Shown here in pieces: positions 38,283 to 46,254 of a stretch of DNA of 64,000 nt. Numbering within the stretch: the stretch's first letter is position 1; each line of letters opens with the position of its first letter. A program made the position numbers and the translations under genes. Under the pieces are notes generated by a model that was not told the DNA's origin, searched no databases, and saw nothing but the letters and a program-made list of their open reading frames with translations. The DNA is taken from positions 1-64,000 of the forward strand of contig NZ_BNAS01000011.1 of assembly GCF_014653785.1 (NCBI RefSeq), in the 5' to 3' direction. This DNA comes from Promicromonospora soli. GTDB lineage: Bacteria; Actinomycetota; Actinomycetes; Actinomycetales; Cellulomonadaceae.

Positions 38283-39049
38283 ACTCTTGACAGGGACGAG
38301 TCGGGTCCGGTGGCCCGTGGCCTGGGCTGCGAGGTCACGGTCGTGGAGCCGGCCCCGGTGCCCCTGGCGCACGCGGTGGGTGCGGAGGTCGGCCAGGTGC
38401 TGACCCAGGCACATCGCGAGCGGGGCGTGGACGTGCGCACCGGCGTCGGAGTCACGCAGGTGCACGATGGCGGGCTGGAGCTGGCCGACGGCACGACCGT
38501 GGAGGCCGACGACGTGCTGCTCGCAATCGGCTCGGTGCCCAATACCGGGTGGCTGGAGCTGAGCGGGCTGCCCGTCGCGGACGGTCTGGTCTGCGACGAG
38601 TACTGCGCAGCGGCCCCGGGCGTGTACGGGGTCGGGGACGTGGCCCGGTGGGACAACCCCTTGTTCGGGGCCTCGATGTGGATCGAGCACCGCACACATG
38701 CGGGGGAACAGGGCCTGGCGGTGGCCCGCAACCTGCTGAACCCGGATGCGCCCCGGCCGTTCGCGCCGGTGCCGTACTTCTGGTCGGACCAGTACGGCAT
38801 GAAGATCTGCGTGGGCACGACGAGGTCCGGATCGTCGAGGGCGACCCGGCCGAGCGGCGCTTCCTGGCTGCGTACCGCACCGGCGACCGGCTCGCGGGCG
38901 TGCTCGCCATCGGCATGCCGCCCCGGGCGGTCCGCCCGTGGCGGCAGCGCATCGCCGCGGGCGCCACCTGGCACGACGCTGTCGGCGACCTGTCCGACGG
39001 CGAGACGACGACCCCACGGGAGGCGGTCAGCGCTGGCGCACCGGCCTGA
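38283..39049 (+). pseudogene. Degraded NAD(P)/FAD-dependent (ferredoxin-reductase-like) oxidoreductase
   Basis: The frame from about 38283 to 38815 encodes the middle of a ferredoxin-reductase-type flavoprotein (ARGLGCEVTVVEPAPVPL, VLLAIGSVPNTGWLE, GVYGVGDVARWDNPLFG, YFWSDQYGMKI). The N-terminal FAD domain is missing. At about 38810-38820 the homology jumps to another frame (DEVRIVEGDPAERRFLAAYRTGDRLAGVLAIG), which continues to a stop at 39049. It is therefore truncated at the start and frameshifted near the C-terminal third. Confidence 0.85.
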
Positions 39050-39056
39050 CACGCAG

Positions 39057-39246
39057 GATGAGGTGGTGGTCGTCACCGGCGCCGGAGGCATGGGCGAGGC
39101 CGTCGCCAGCAGGATCGGCACCGCGCACGTGATCGACGCGTTCGAGTACGTAGCCGCGTCCGGTCTCTCGCTCGTGTGCGTCGCGAGCATGGCCGGGCAC
39201 TACGCGCAGCTCACCGCACAGCAGGAGCGCGAGCTCGCCACGACCC
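39057..39246 (+). pseudogene. Internally deleted short-chain dehydrogenase remnant
   Basis: A nucleotide-binding strand and loop (EVVVVTGAGGMGEAVASRIG) is joined directly to TAHVIDAFEYVAASGLSLVCVASMAGH and AQQERELATTP, which are the later beta4-beta5 parts of an SDR. The stretch between them, with the NNA motif, is missing, and the catalytic Tyr/Lys region is not seen. It follows the flavoprotein remnant by 7 nt, so the two were probably neighbours in one former operon. Confidence 0.78.
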
Positions 39247-39249
39247 CCG

Positions 39250-39294
39250 CTCGGCGAGCTCGCCGAGGTGGTCGTACTGCGTTTGCAGTACGAC
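39250..39294. promoter_or_regulatory. Two adjacent perfect palindromes
   Basis: CTCGGCGAGCTCGCCGAG (39250-39267) is an 18-bp perfect palindrome without a loop. Three bases later, GTCGTACTGC (39271-39280) and GCAGTACGAC (39285-39294) are perfect 10-bp arms around GTTT. They lie about 106-150 nt before the GMC oxidoreductase start. The second has the size and symmetry of a TetR-type operator, or could form a hairpin. No regulator gene is nearby. Confidence 0.6.
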
Positions 39295-39399
39295 AGCCCG
39301 TCCACCTGGACGATTCGTAGACCGGTAGATCTTGCGATTTTGGTGGCAGGACGAGGCGAGCATCCCGCCCGGCTCGCCATCAGGCCCCGAGGAGACATC

Positions 39400-41442
39400 A
39401 TGTCCGAGATCACCGAACCAGTTCCCCACACCATCCATCGCGAGCGTGCTGTTGTCGTCGGCTCGGGCTACGGAGGCGGGGTGACCGCGCTGCGTCTCAC
39501 CGAGGCAGGGTTCCCGACCCTCCTTCTCGAGCGCGGCATGCGCTGGGAGACCGGCCCCGACGCGACCACCTTCGCCAGGTTCTCCACCATGGACAACCGG
39601 TCCGCCTGGCTGACCGACCACAGCGTCATCCGCAACATCGACAAGACCTGGGCGCCTTACACGGGGGTGCTCGAGGAGGTCGTCGGCGACGGCATGACCG
39701 CCACCTGTGGCGCCGCCCTCGGCGGGGGCTCGCTCATGTACCACGGGATGACGCTGCAGCCGTCGAGGGAGGACTTCGCGGCCTCGATGCCGCTCGCGGC
39801 TCACCTCTACGACGAGCTCGACGCGTGGGCCTACCCCACCGTGGCGCGGATGCTGGGCGTCTCCACCGTGCCCGACGACGTCCTCGCCTCCGACCCTTAC
39901 GCCTCGTCGCGGGCCTTTCTCGACGCCGCGCCCGATGCGGGCCTCGAGCCGTTCCATGTGCCGCTGCCCGTCGACTGGGAGTACGTGCGCGGCGAGCTCG
40001 ACGGCCGATACGAGCCGACCTACACCACCAGCGACATCGCGTTCGGCGTCAACAACGGCGGCAAGAAGTCGATCGACGTGACCTACCTGCGCGCGGCGGA
40101 GGAGACGGGCAACCTCCGCATCGAGACACTCCACGTCGTCCGCGACCTCGCCCGCAATGGCGAGGGGCTCTGGGAGCTGTACATCGACCGGATCGACACC
40201 GACGGCACCGTCCTGGAGCACAAGACGATCGTCGCGGACGCCGTCTTCCTGAACGCCGGGTCGACCGGGACCACGCGCCTCCTCGTCAAGGCGAAGACCA
40301 AGGGCCTCGTGCCCGACCTGCCCGACGCCGTCGGCACCCAGTGGGGCAACAACGGCGACCGCATCTACGCCTGGATCGGGATGGACGCCGATATCGGGAC
40401 GGTGCAGGGCGGACCGGCCTGTGTCGGCGGCCGCGACACCGACAGCCCGATCCCGTTCACGGTGATCCACGCCGGATCCCCCGAGCAGCCACCGGGGATC
40501 AAGATGATGACCGTCGTCGGCTTCGGGGTCGTGGACGCCGCCGGCAACTGGACCTACGACAAGGCCGACGACGACGCCCACCTGACCTGGCCCGCGAGCG
40601 GGGACGCCGAGCTGCAGGCGGTGATCGCCGGCTACATGAACCGCCTCGCCGAGGCGGGCGGGGGCATGATGGTCGACACCGACGCGAAGGCGCCGGGTAC
40701 CTGGCACGCGCTTGGCGGTGTCCCCATGGGAGACGCCGTCGACCTCTACGGGCGGGTCCACGGGAACCCGGGGCTCTACGTGCTCGACGGCGCCCGCATC
40801 CCCGGCTCCACCGGTGCGTGCAACCCGTCGATGACGATCGCGGCGCTGGCGGAGCACAGCATCGCGGAGATCATCCGCACCGACCTGAGCACGTGGTCCG
40901 ACTCACGCAGTCCGGCGCGCCACCTTGCCGAACGCGCCACCGGAGTCATCAGCGCCTGGCAGGCCGCACGGTCAGTGCCCAGGCGACGAGCCCGCGCCGC
41001 GGTGAGCGCGGGTCGTCAGGTCGCGACTCGGCTGAAGCGCGAGCATCCTGCGCATCAGGCTGATGCGATGAGTAGACCGGCGGCGACGATGCTCATCGCC
41101 AAGGTCGCCAGCTCGAACTGTCGTTGGCGCCAGCGACGCACGAGCCGGGCTCCGACGAAGGCTCCGAGCAGCATCGCCGGAACCAGGCAGGCATCGAGGA
41201 GCAACGAGGACCAGCTGATGAGGTCGAGAGAGGTGCTGAGCGGCACCTTGAGCAGGTTGACCACCAGGAAGAACCACGCGCCGGTGCCGAGCATCTGGAG
41301 CATCGGCAGCCCGGCCATGACCAGGTACAGCGCCATCACCGGGCCTGCCGCGTTGGCCGTCATCGTGGCGAACCCGGCGACCGCTCCGATGGCCGCGGTC
41401 CAGACCGGATGGACTGTCGGCGGCTCACGCAGGTCTTGGTGA
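39400..41442 (+). CDS. GMC oxidoreductase, cholesterol-oxidase-like, with run-on C-terminus
   Basis: This FAD-dependent alcohol oxidase family protein has an FAD loop GSGYGGGVTALRL near the N-terminus, ERGMRWETGPD, AALGGGSLMYHGMTLQP, and the C-terminal WHALGGVPMGDA...GLYVLDGARIPGS...MTIAALAEHS, all cholesterol oxidase signatures including the catalytic-site His. No Tat or Sec signal is seen. The conserved enzyme ends near residue 500, but the frame continues for about 180 more residues; the last 388 nt lie antisense to the TSUP gene. The original stop codon has probably been lost. GAGGAG precedes the ATG by about 6 nt. Substrate (sterol or other alcohol) not assignable. Confidence 0.85.
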   Translation: MSEITEPVPHTIHRERAVVVGSGYGGGVTALRLTEAGFPTLLLERGMRWETGPDATTFARFSTMDNRSAWLTDHSVIRNIDKTWAPYTGVLEEVVGDGMTATCGAALGGGSLMYHGMTLQPSREDFAASMPLAAHLYDELDAWAYPTVARMLGVSTVPDDVLASDPYASSRAFLDAAPDAGLEPFHVPLPVDWEYVRGELDGRYEPTYTTSDIAFGVNNGGKKSIDVTYLRAAEETGNLRIETLHVVRDLARNGEGLWELYIDRIDTDGTVLEHKTIVADAVFLNAGSTGTTRLLVKAKTKGLVPDLPDAVGTQWGNNGDRIYAWIGMDADIGTVQGGPACVGGRDTDSPIPFTVIHAGSPEQPPGIKMMTVVGFGVVDAAGNWTYDKADDDAHLTWPASGDAELQAVIAGYMNRLAEAGGGMMVDTDAKAPGTWHALGGVPMGDAVDLYGRVHGNPGLYVLDGARIPGSTGACNPSMTIAALAEHSIAEIIRTDLSTWSDSRSPARHLAERATGVISAWQAARSVPRRRARAAVSAGRQVATRLKREHPAHQADAMSRPAATMLIAKVASSNCRWRQRRTSRAPTKAPSSIAGTRQASRSNEDQLMRSREVLSGTLSRLTTRKNHAPVPSIWSIGSPAMTRYSAITGPAALAVIVANPATAPMAAVQTGWTVGGSRRSW

Positions 41443-41813
41443 CGGCGGGTGAGCCGCAGCCCGATCTGCACCGCCCCCATGACGACAAGGACCGCTCCGA
41501 TGGCCAGCGTCATGGTCGTGTTGTCAACGCGAGCGACGAACCAGGCGCCGAGAAGCAGCCCCGGCACCACGCCCGGAAGCAGGCGGACCAGCTCGCGGGC
41601 TGACCCGTGACGGCGGTAGAGCGCCACGGCGACCAGGTCCCCGGCGATCAGCAGCGGGAGCAGCGCGCCGGTCGATTCGCGCGCCGGCAGCACGACGGCG
41701 AACAGGACGACGGCGAGCGATCCCACACCGCCGACCGCCGTCTTCGCGAAACCGACCATGAGCCCCGAGAGCGCGAGCAGGGTCCAGTCGACCGCTGACA
41801 GGTCGGCGACCAC
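41055..41813 (-). CDS. TSUP (TauE/SafE) family transporter
   Basis: The 252-residue membrane protein has about eight hydrophobic segments and the TSUP pattern: LMVGFAKTAVGGVGSLAV near the N-terminus and AAIGAVAGFATMTANAAGPVMALYL in the repeat. The family exports or imports sulfite, sulfonates and other small anions. It stops 2 nt before... the LacI-type regulator gene lies 1 nt upstream of its start, so the two are probably co-transcribed. Its 3' half is overlapped on the other strand by the run-on GMC frame. Confidence 0.9.
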   Translation of the reverse strand: MVADLSAVDWTLLALSGLMVGFAKTAVGGVGSLAVVLFAVVLPARESTGALLPLLIAGDLVAVALYRRHGSARELVRLLPGVVPGLLLGAWFVARVDNTTMTLAIGAVLVVMGAVQIGLRLTRRHQDLREPPTVHPVWTAAIGAVAGFATMTANAAGPVMALYLVMAGLPMLQMLGTGAWFFLVVNLLKVPLSTSLDLISWSSLLLDACLVPAMLLGAFVGARLVRRWRQRQFELATLAMSIVAAGLLIASA

Positions 41814-41814
41814 G

Positions 41815-42831
41815 TCAGCGTTCGCGGACGGGGCCGGTGCTGCGGCGCACGGTCAGCTCGGGCTCCAGCACGATCTCGCGGTCGGCCACCTCGGCGCCGT
41901 CGCTGCGCGCCACGGCGCGTTCGACCGCGAGCCGGGCCAGCTCGCGCGGCACCTGCTGGACGCTGGTCAGGTCGACCCCGGGGAGCATGGCCAGCTCGCT
42001 GTCGTCGAAGCCGATGACCGACACGTCGCCGGGCACATCGATCCCCTCCTGGGCGAGCACGCTCATCGCGGCGGCGGCGATGTCGTCGTTGAAGGCGACG
42101 ATCGCGGTCGGCGACTCCGCGTCCTCCTGGAGCAGTGCCCGCGCGGCGCGCTGTCCGTCCAGCTGGTCCTCGCCGCCGCACGGGACGACCCGGATCTGGT
42201 CCGCCAGCCCGCGGGCCCGCATCGCGCTGCTGTAGGCGCGGCGTCGCGACTGCGACACGAGACCAGAGCCACCCTCGAGGTGGGCGATCCGGCGGTGGCC
42301 CAGCGACACGAGGTGGTCCACGGCCAGCGTCAGGCCGTGCTCGTCGGACGTGCGCACGATGTCGACGTCGGGGTGGTCGACGTGCCAACCCACCACCACC
42401 GTCGGGACGTGTCCTGCCAGCAGCGGATCAGGTACCGGCGGGCCGAGCATGACCAGTGCGTCCAGGCGGAAGTCCTGCAGGGACTCCAGGGCCTGCTTCT
42501 CATCACGGCTGTTGGTCAGCGCGCTGAGCGCGAGGTTCCATCCCCGCTCCTCCGCCGCGCTGTACAGGCCGTCGATGAGCTCGAAGTGGAAGCGCCCCGC
42601 CCTTCCGAAGAGCACGCCGATGACGTGTGCCTTCAGGCTCGCCAGCGACCGTGCCCGGACGTCCGGCCGGTAGTCGAGTTCCTTGGCCACCGCGAGGATG
42701 CGCTCGCGGCTGGCCGCGCTGGCACCGGGCGCGTCGCGCATGACGATCGATACCAGCGCCCGAGAGACACCGGCAGCTTTGGCGACGTCCGCGAGCGTGG
42801 TCCGCCGCTGCGACCACAGATCCTCCGCCAT
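41815..42831 (-). CDS. LacI-family regulator, probable repressor of the inositol operon
   Basis: The 338-residue protein has the N-terminal LacI helix-turn-helix and hinge (TTLADVAKAAGVSRALVSIVMR, then ARSLASLKAHVIGV) and a periplasmic-binding-protein-like effector domain (FHFELIDGLYSAAEERGW, VIGFDDSELAMLPGVDLTSV). It is divergent from the inositol ABC transporter, and three LacI-type palindromes lie in the intergenic region. Inositol or a catabolite is the expected inducer. The hinge reads ARSLASLKA rather than the more usual ARxLAxxRT. The TSUP gene follows directly. Confidence 0.92.
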   Translation of the reverse strand: MAEDLWSQRRTTLADVAKAAGVSRALVSIVMRDAPGASAASRERILAVAKELDYRPDVRARSLASLKAHVIGVLFGRAGRFHFELIDGLYSAAEERGWNLALSALTNSRDEKQALESLQDFRLDALVMLGPPVPDPLLAGHVPTVVVGWHVDHPDVDIVRTSDEHGLTLAVDHLVSLGHRRIAHLEGGSGLVSQSRRRAYSSAMRARGLADQIRVVPCGGEDQLDGQRAARALLQEDAESPTAIVAFNDDIAAAAMSVLAQEGIDVPGDVSVIGFDDSELAMLPGVDLTSVQQVPRELARLAVERAVARSDGAEVADREIVLEPELTVRRSTGPVRER

Positions 42832-42870
42832 GCTCCCTCACTTCCCTGCGTCGACGTCAGGCAAACCCTA

Positions 42871-42882
42871 ACCGGTACCGGT
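42871..42882. promoter_or_regulatory. Perfect 12-bp palindrome near the LacI-type gene start
   Basis: ACCGGTACCGGT lies 40 nt upstream of the regulator's start codon. It differs from the three operators downstream, so a second regulator or autoregulation through another site is possible. Confidence 0.45.
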
Positions 42883-42921
42883 GGAGCACCGACCTGGGCG
42901 GATCGCTCTGACGTGCGAAGT

Positions 42922-42982
42922 CTAGAGCGTTCTAGCGCCACGCGCTAGAGCGGTCTAGGTCTCGGCGCCTAGAGCGTTCTAA
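42922..42982. promoter_or_regulatory. Three tandem LacI-type operators
   Basis: CTAGAGCGTTCTAG (42922-42935), CTAGAGCGGTCTAG (42945-42958) and CTAGAGCGTTCTAA (42969-42982) are near-palindromes with the central CG characteristic of LacI-family sites. Their starts are 23 and 24 nt apart, so they lie close to the same helix face. They precede the TTGACA hexamer by 17 nt and would control the operon and possibly the divergent regulator. Confidence 0.85.
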
Positions 42983-43047
42983 AAAGTTCGCTGAAAGTGT
43001 TGACACCGCGCAATCTCAAAGGCTTCACTTGTGATCGGCGCGCCAAG

Positions 43048-43090
43048 CGGTCCAGAGAAGAACCACCGGCGCCACAACGGTCCAGAGAAG
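43048..43090 (+). repeat. 13-nt direct repeat in the transporter leader
   Basis: CGGTCCAGAGAAG occurs at 43048-43060 and again at 43078-43090, exactly 30 nt apart, with further similarity after each copy (ACCaccGGC, TACCGGC). It lies between the putative -35 hexamer and the start of the binding-protein gene, probably in the untranslated leader. Confidence 0.7.
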
Positions 43091-43164
43091 TACCGGCACC
43101 GGCTGCGGGGTCTCCGAAAGGTCACGGCCACCGGCGCAGTCCGGTCGAGAAAGGGAGAATCTTC

Positions 43165-44211
43165 GTGAGCACGAAGCGCACCTGGGTCCGCACGGGCCTG
43201 GCAACCATGGCGGCAGCAACGCTGCTGCTTGTGAGCGCCTGCAACTCGGGCAGCAGCTCGAGCACCGGCACCGACGACGAAGCCACCACGGCAAGTGGGG
43301 GCGGCGCCGGCGGGGTCGACATCTATGTCGTCGGCGGAAAGTCGGACGACCCGTTCTGGTCCCGCGTCAAGCGTGGCGCGGAAGACGCGGCCAAGGTCGC
43401 GGAGTCGACCGGCGGCAGCGTGACGTGGCTCGGTCCGCAGAACTACGACAACCTCGGGCCCGATGCGGCCAAGCTTATCGACACCGCGGTGAGCAACGGC
43501 GCGGACGTCGTCGTCGGGCCGGACTGGGTGCCCGAGGCGGAGGACGCCGCGTTCAAGCGCGTCGTGGACAAGGGCATCCCGCTCTTCATCTACAACTCCG
43601 GCGGCCTGGAGGCGGCCGACAGCGTGGGTGCGCTCAACTACATCGGCAGCGACGACCACGAGGCCGGCGTCGCCGGCGGGGAGTACCTCGGCGAGCAGGG
43701 GGTCCAGCACGTCCTGTGCGTCAACACCCTCCCTGGCGCCGCGAACAGCGAGGCCCGCTGCGCCGGACTGGCCGAGGGTGTCGAGGGGAGCGGCGGCGAG
43801 GCCGAGCAGCTCCCAATGCCGTCCTCGAGCTTCGGCAACCCCACGGCGGTGTCCCAGGGCATCAAGGCGGCCCTCCTCAAGGACGACACGGTCGATGCGG
43901 TCGTGACCATCGGCACCGGTGACGCCGACGCCGCGGCGAGCGCGATCGAGCAGGCCGAACTCGGGGACCGCGTGTCGCTCGGGACCTTCGACCTGGACGA
44001 GACCCAGCTCAGCCGGATCAAGGACGGCACGCAGCTCTTCGCCATCGACCAGCAGCCCTACATGCAGGGTTACCTGGCCGTCTCCATGGCCAACAGCTAC
44101 GTGCTCTACGGCATCGAGCTGCCCCAGCGTCCGCTCCTGACCGGGCCGGCCATCATCGACGGCTCCAACGTCGAGTCCGCGATCGCAGGCGCGGAAGCCG
44201 GCGTGCGCTGA
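43165..44211 (+). CDS. Sugar ABC transporter substrate-binding lipoprotein (probable inositol-binding)
   Basis: The 348-residue protein has a lipoprotein signal with LLLVSAC (Cys26 lipidated), a Ser/Thr/Gly-rich tether, and a periplasmic-binding-protein type I domain (DIYVVGGKSDDPFWSRVKRGAEDAA, GVPGAANSEAR-like loop, QQPYMQGYLAVSMA). It captures the sugar outside and passes it to the permease encoded downstream. Inositol is inferred from the catabolic genes in the same operon. GGGAG precedes the GTG by 8 nt. Confidence 0.92.
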   Translation: MSTKRTWVRTGLATMAAATLLLVSACNSGSSSSTGTDDEATTASGGGAGGVDIYVVGGKSDDPFWSRVKRGAEDAAKVAESTGGSVTWLGPQNYDNLGPDAAKLIDTAVSNGADVVVGPDWVPEAEDAAFKRVVDKGIPLFIYNSGGLEAADSVGALNYIGSDDHEAGVAGGEYLGEQGVQHVLCVNTLPGAANSEARCAGLAEGVEGSGGEAEQLPMPSSSFGNPTAVSQGIKAALLKDDTVDAVVTIGTGDADAAASAIEQAELGDRVSLGTFDLDETQLSRIKDGTQLFAIDQQPYMQGYLAVSMANSYVLYGIELPQRPLLTGPAIIDGSNVESAIAGAEAGVR

Positions 44212-44298
44212 CCCTCCGGATGCCGGGTCTCACCAGGATTCGGCACCACAGCCCTCGCCGACGACGTCGGCAACGACCCTTTCGAGAGCAAGAGAGTC

Positions 44299-45357
44299 AT
44301 GGCACCTGTACACACCTCCACCGCGCCCGCATCGGATGGCGCGACGGTCCCTTCCGAGTCGAGGGGCGCTGCGCTCGGCAACCTGGTTCGCCGGCCCGAG
44401 ACCGGCGCCCTGATCGGGACACTCAGCGTCTTCGTGTTCTTCGCGATCTTCGGCGGGTCCCAGTTCCTTTCCGCTGGCGGAACGGCCAGCTGGCTCAACG
44501 TCGCAGCGGAGCTGGGCATCATCGCGATCCCGGTAGGACTGCTGATGATCTCGGGCGAGCTGGACCTTTCCGTCGGCTCGGTCCTCGCCTCGAGCTCGAT
44601 GACGCTGGCAATCGTCTCGGGGCACTGGGGGGCGCCGGTCGGGCTGGGCATCCTCCTTGCGCTCGGCCTCGGCCTGCTCACGGGCTTCCTCAACGGTCTC
44701 TTGGTCACGCGCACCGGAGTGCCGTCGTTCGTGGTCACCCTCGCCACCAACTTCGGCCTGGCCGGGCTGACCCTCGGCCTCTCCCGCGTGATCACCGGCA
44801 CCACCAGCGTCGCCATCGACCCCGGGTCACCGGCCAAGGAACTGTTCGGCACCCTGCTGGCGAACAAGTTCGAGGTCGCCATCTTCTGGTGGATCGGCGT
44901 CGTGCTCGTCGTGGGCTGGATGCTGCACGCCAGCCGCTACGGCAACTGGATCCTCGCTGTCGGCGGCGACACCGTGAGCGCCCGTGCCACCGGCATCCCT
45001 GTCCCGAAGGTGAAGATCGCCCTCTTCATGGGTAGCGCTCTCGGCGCCGCCCTGGTCGGGGTGATCCAGACACTCCTTTACAACAGCGCCCAGGTCGCCA
45101 ACGGTCAGGCGTTCGTCTTCAACTCGATCATCGCGGTCGTCATCGGCGGAGTACTCCTGACCGGCGGCTACGGATCGGTTGTCGGCGTCGTGCTGGGCAC
45201 GCTGACCTTCGCCATCGTCCAGCAGGGCATCTACTACACCGGCTGGAACTCCGACTGGGCCAGCCTCATCCTCGGCATCCTGCTGCTTGCCGCGGTCCTG
45301 ATGAACAACACCTTCCGAAAGATGGCCCTGTCCTACGCACCGAAGAGGAAGGCGTGA
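44299..45357 (+). CDS. Sugar ABC transporter permease
   Basis: The 352-residue membrane protein of the ribose/galactose/inositol permease family (BPD_transp_2) has a Ser/Ala-rich cytoplasmic N-terminus and about ten hydrophobic segments. ISGELDLSVGSVLA and the IAVVIGGVLLTGGYGSVVGVVLGT stretch are the family signatures. It would form a homodimeric channel for the transporter. The stop overlaps the ATPase region (GTGA at 45354), indicating coupling. Confidence 0.93.
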   Translation: MAPVHTSTAPASDGATVPSESRGAALGNLVRRPETGALIGTLSVFVFFAIFGGSQFLSAGGTASWLNVAAELGIIAIPVGLLMISGELDLSVGSVLASSSMTLAIVSGHWGAPVGLGILLALGLGLLTGFLNGLLVTRTGVPSFVVTLATNFGLAGLTLGLSRVITGTTSVAIDPGSPAKELFGTLLANKFEVAIFWWIGVVLVVGWMLHASRYGNWILAVGGDTVSARATGIPVPKVKIALFMGSALGAALVGVIQTLLYNSAQVANGQAFVFNSIIAVVIGGVLLTGGYGSVVGVVLGTLTFAIVQQGIYYTGWNSDWASLILGILLLAAVLMNNTFRKMALSYAPKRKA

Positions 45358-45359
45358 GC

Positions 45360-46214
45360 ATGTCCGAGCCGCTCCTGAAGCTGACCGACGTCTCCAAGTC
45401 GTACGGCGCCACCGCCGTCCTGCACGACATCTCCCTCGAAGTCCGGCCGGGCGAGGTGCTGTGCCTGCTCGGCGACAACGGCGCCGGCAAGTCCACCCTG
45501 ATCAAGGTGCTCTCGGGCTTCCACGAGCCGACGTCCGGCACTTTCGAGGTCGACGGGAAGCCGGCGACCTTCAAGAGCCCCAGGGACGCCGGCGAACACG
45601 GGATCGCCTGCGTCCACCAGTTCGGTGGAACCTTCCCGCTGATGAGCATCGGGCGCTCGTTCTTCGTGGGCGCCGAGCCGACCAAGGGCTGGGGCCCCCT
45701 AAGGCGGTTCGACCGGAAGTTCGCCGGCGAGGTGGCGGTGCGCGAGATACGCGCGCTGGGCATCACCAGGGTGACTGACGGCGACCGGCTCGTGGGTGGA
45801 CTGTCCGGAGGTGAACGCCAGGCTCTGGCGATCGGCCGTGCCGTCTACTTCGGCGCCAACGTGCTGATCCTCGACGAGCCGACCGCGGCGCTGGGTGTCA
45901 AGGAAGCCGCACATGTCCTGCGCATCATCATGCAAGCGCGCCAGAAGGGCATCGCCGTCATCCTCGTGACCCACAACGTCACCCACGCCATGGCGGTCGG
46001 CGACCACTTCGCGGTCCTTATTCGCGGAACCCTCGCCGCCGACTTCCGCAAGGGCGAACGTACGCGCGAGGAGATCACCGACCTCATGGCGGGCGGCGAG
46101 GCGATGGCCGAGCTCGAAGCAGAGATCGAGGCCTACCAGCGCGAGCACGCCGGCCAGGTGCCCGACCCGGCGGAGCTCGAGCAGCTCGCCGACCACCAGA
46201 AGCCGACCGCCTGA
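45360..46214 (+). CDS. Sugar ABC transporter ATP-binding protein, single domain
   Basis: The 284-residue ATPase has Walker A GDNGAGKST (38-46), signature LSGGERQ, Walker B VLILDEP and a switch His in LVTHNVTHA. It has one nucleotide-binding domain, unlike the duplicated ~500-residue RbsA/MglA ATPases that usually serve this permease family; FrcA-type fructose transporters have the same single form. I chose the ATG at 45360 (GAGGAA 9 nt upstream) over the overlapping GTG at 45354. A C-terminal extension rich in Glu and Ala follows the ATPase core. Confidence 0.9.
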   Translation: MSEPLLKLTDVSKSYGATAVLHDISLEVRPGEVLCLLGDNGAGKSTLIKVLSGFHEPTSGTFEVDGKPATFKSPRDAGEHGIACVHQFGGTFPLMSIGRSFFVGAEPTKGWGPLRRFDRKFAGEVAVREIRALGITRVTDGDRLVGGLSGGERQALAIGRAVYFGANVLILDEPTAALGVKEAAHVLRIIMQARQKGIAVILVTHNVTHAMAVGDHFAVLIRGTLAADFRKGERTREEITDLMAGGEAMAELEAEIEAYQREHAGQVPDPAELEQLADHQKPTA

Positions 46215-46254
46215 CGGTCCCAGACGTTCGATCGACGACAGAAAGCAACGTGAA

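Larger units (their letters stand above)
42832..43164. other. Divergent control region of the inositol locus
   Basis: This 333-nt gap contains no gene. From left to right it holds the palindrome at 42871-42882, the three operator repeats at 42922-42982, a TTGACA -35-like hexamer at 43000-43005 with no clear -10, and a leader carrying a 13-nt direct repeat. It must drive both the LacI-type gene and the transporter/catabolic operon. Confidence 0.75.

Noticed and set aside
38283-39320. Single intact fused oxidoreductase gene
   Set aside because: One frame stays open across both parts, but homology changes frame near 38815 and the SDR part lacks its middle, so the open frame joins remnants rather than a functional fusion.
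42922-42982. CRISPR array or integron-like repeat
   Set aside because: The units are 14-nt palindromes with 9-10 nt between them, too short and too few for CRISPR; they fit LacI-family operators.
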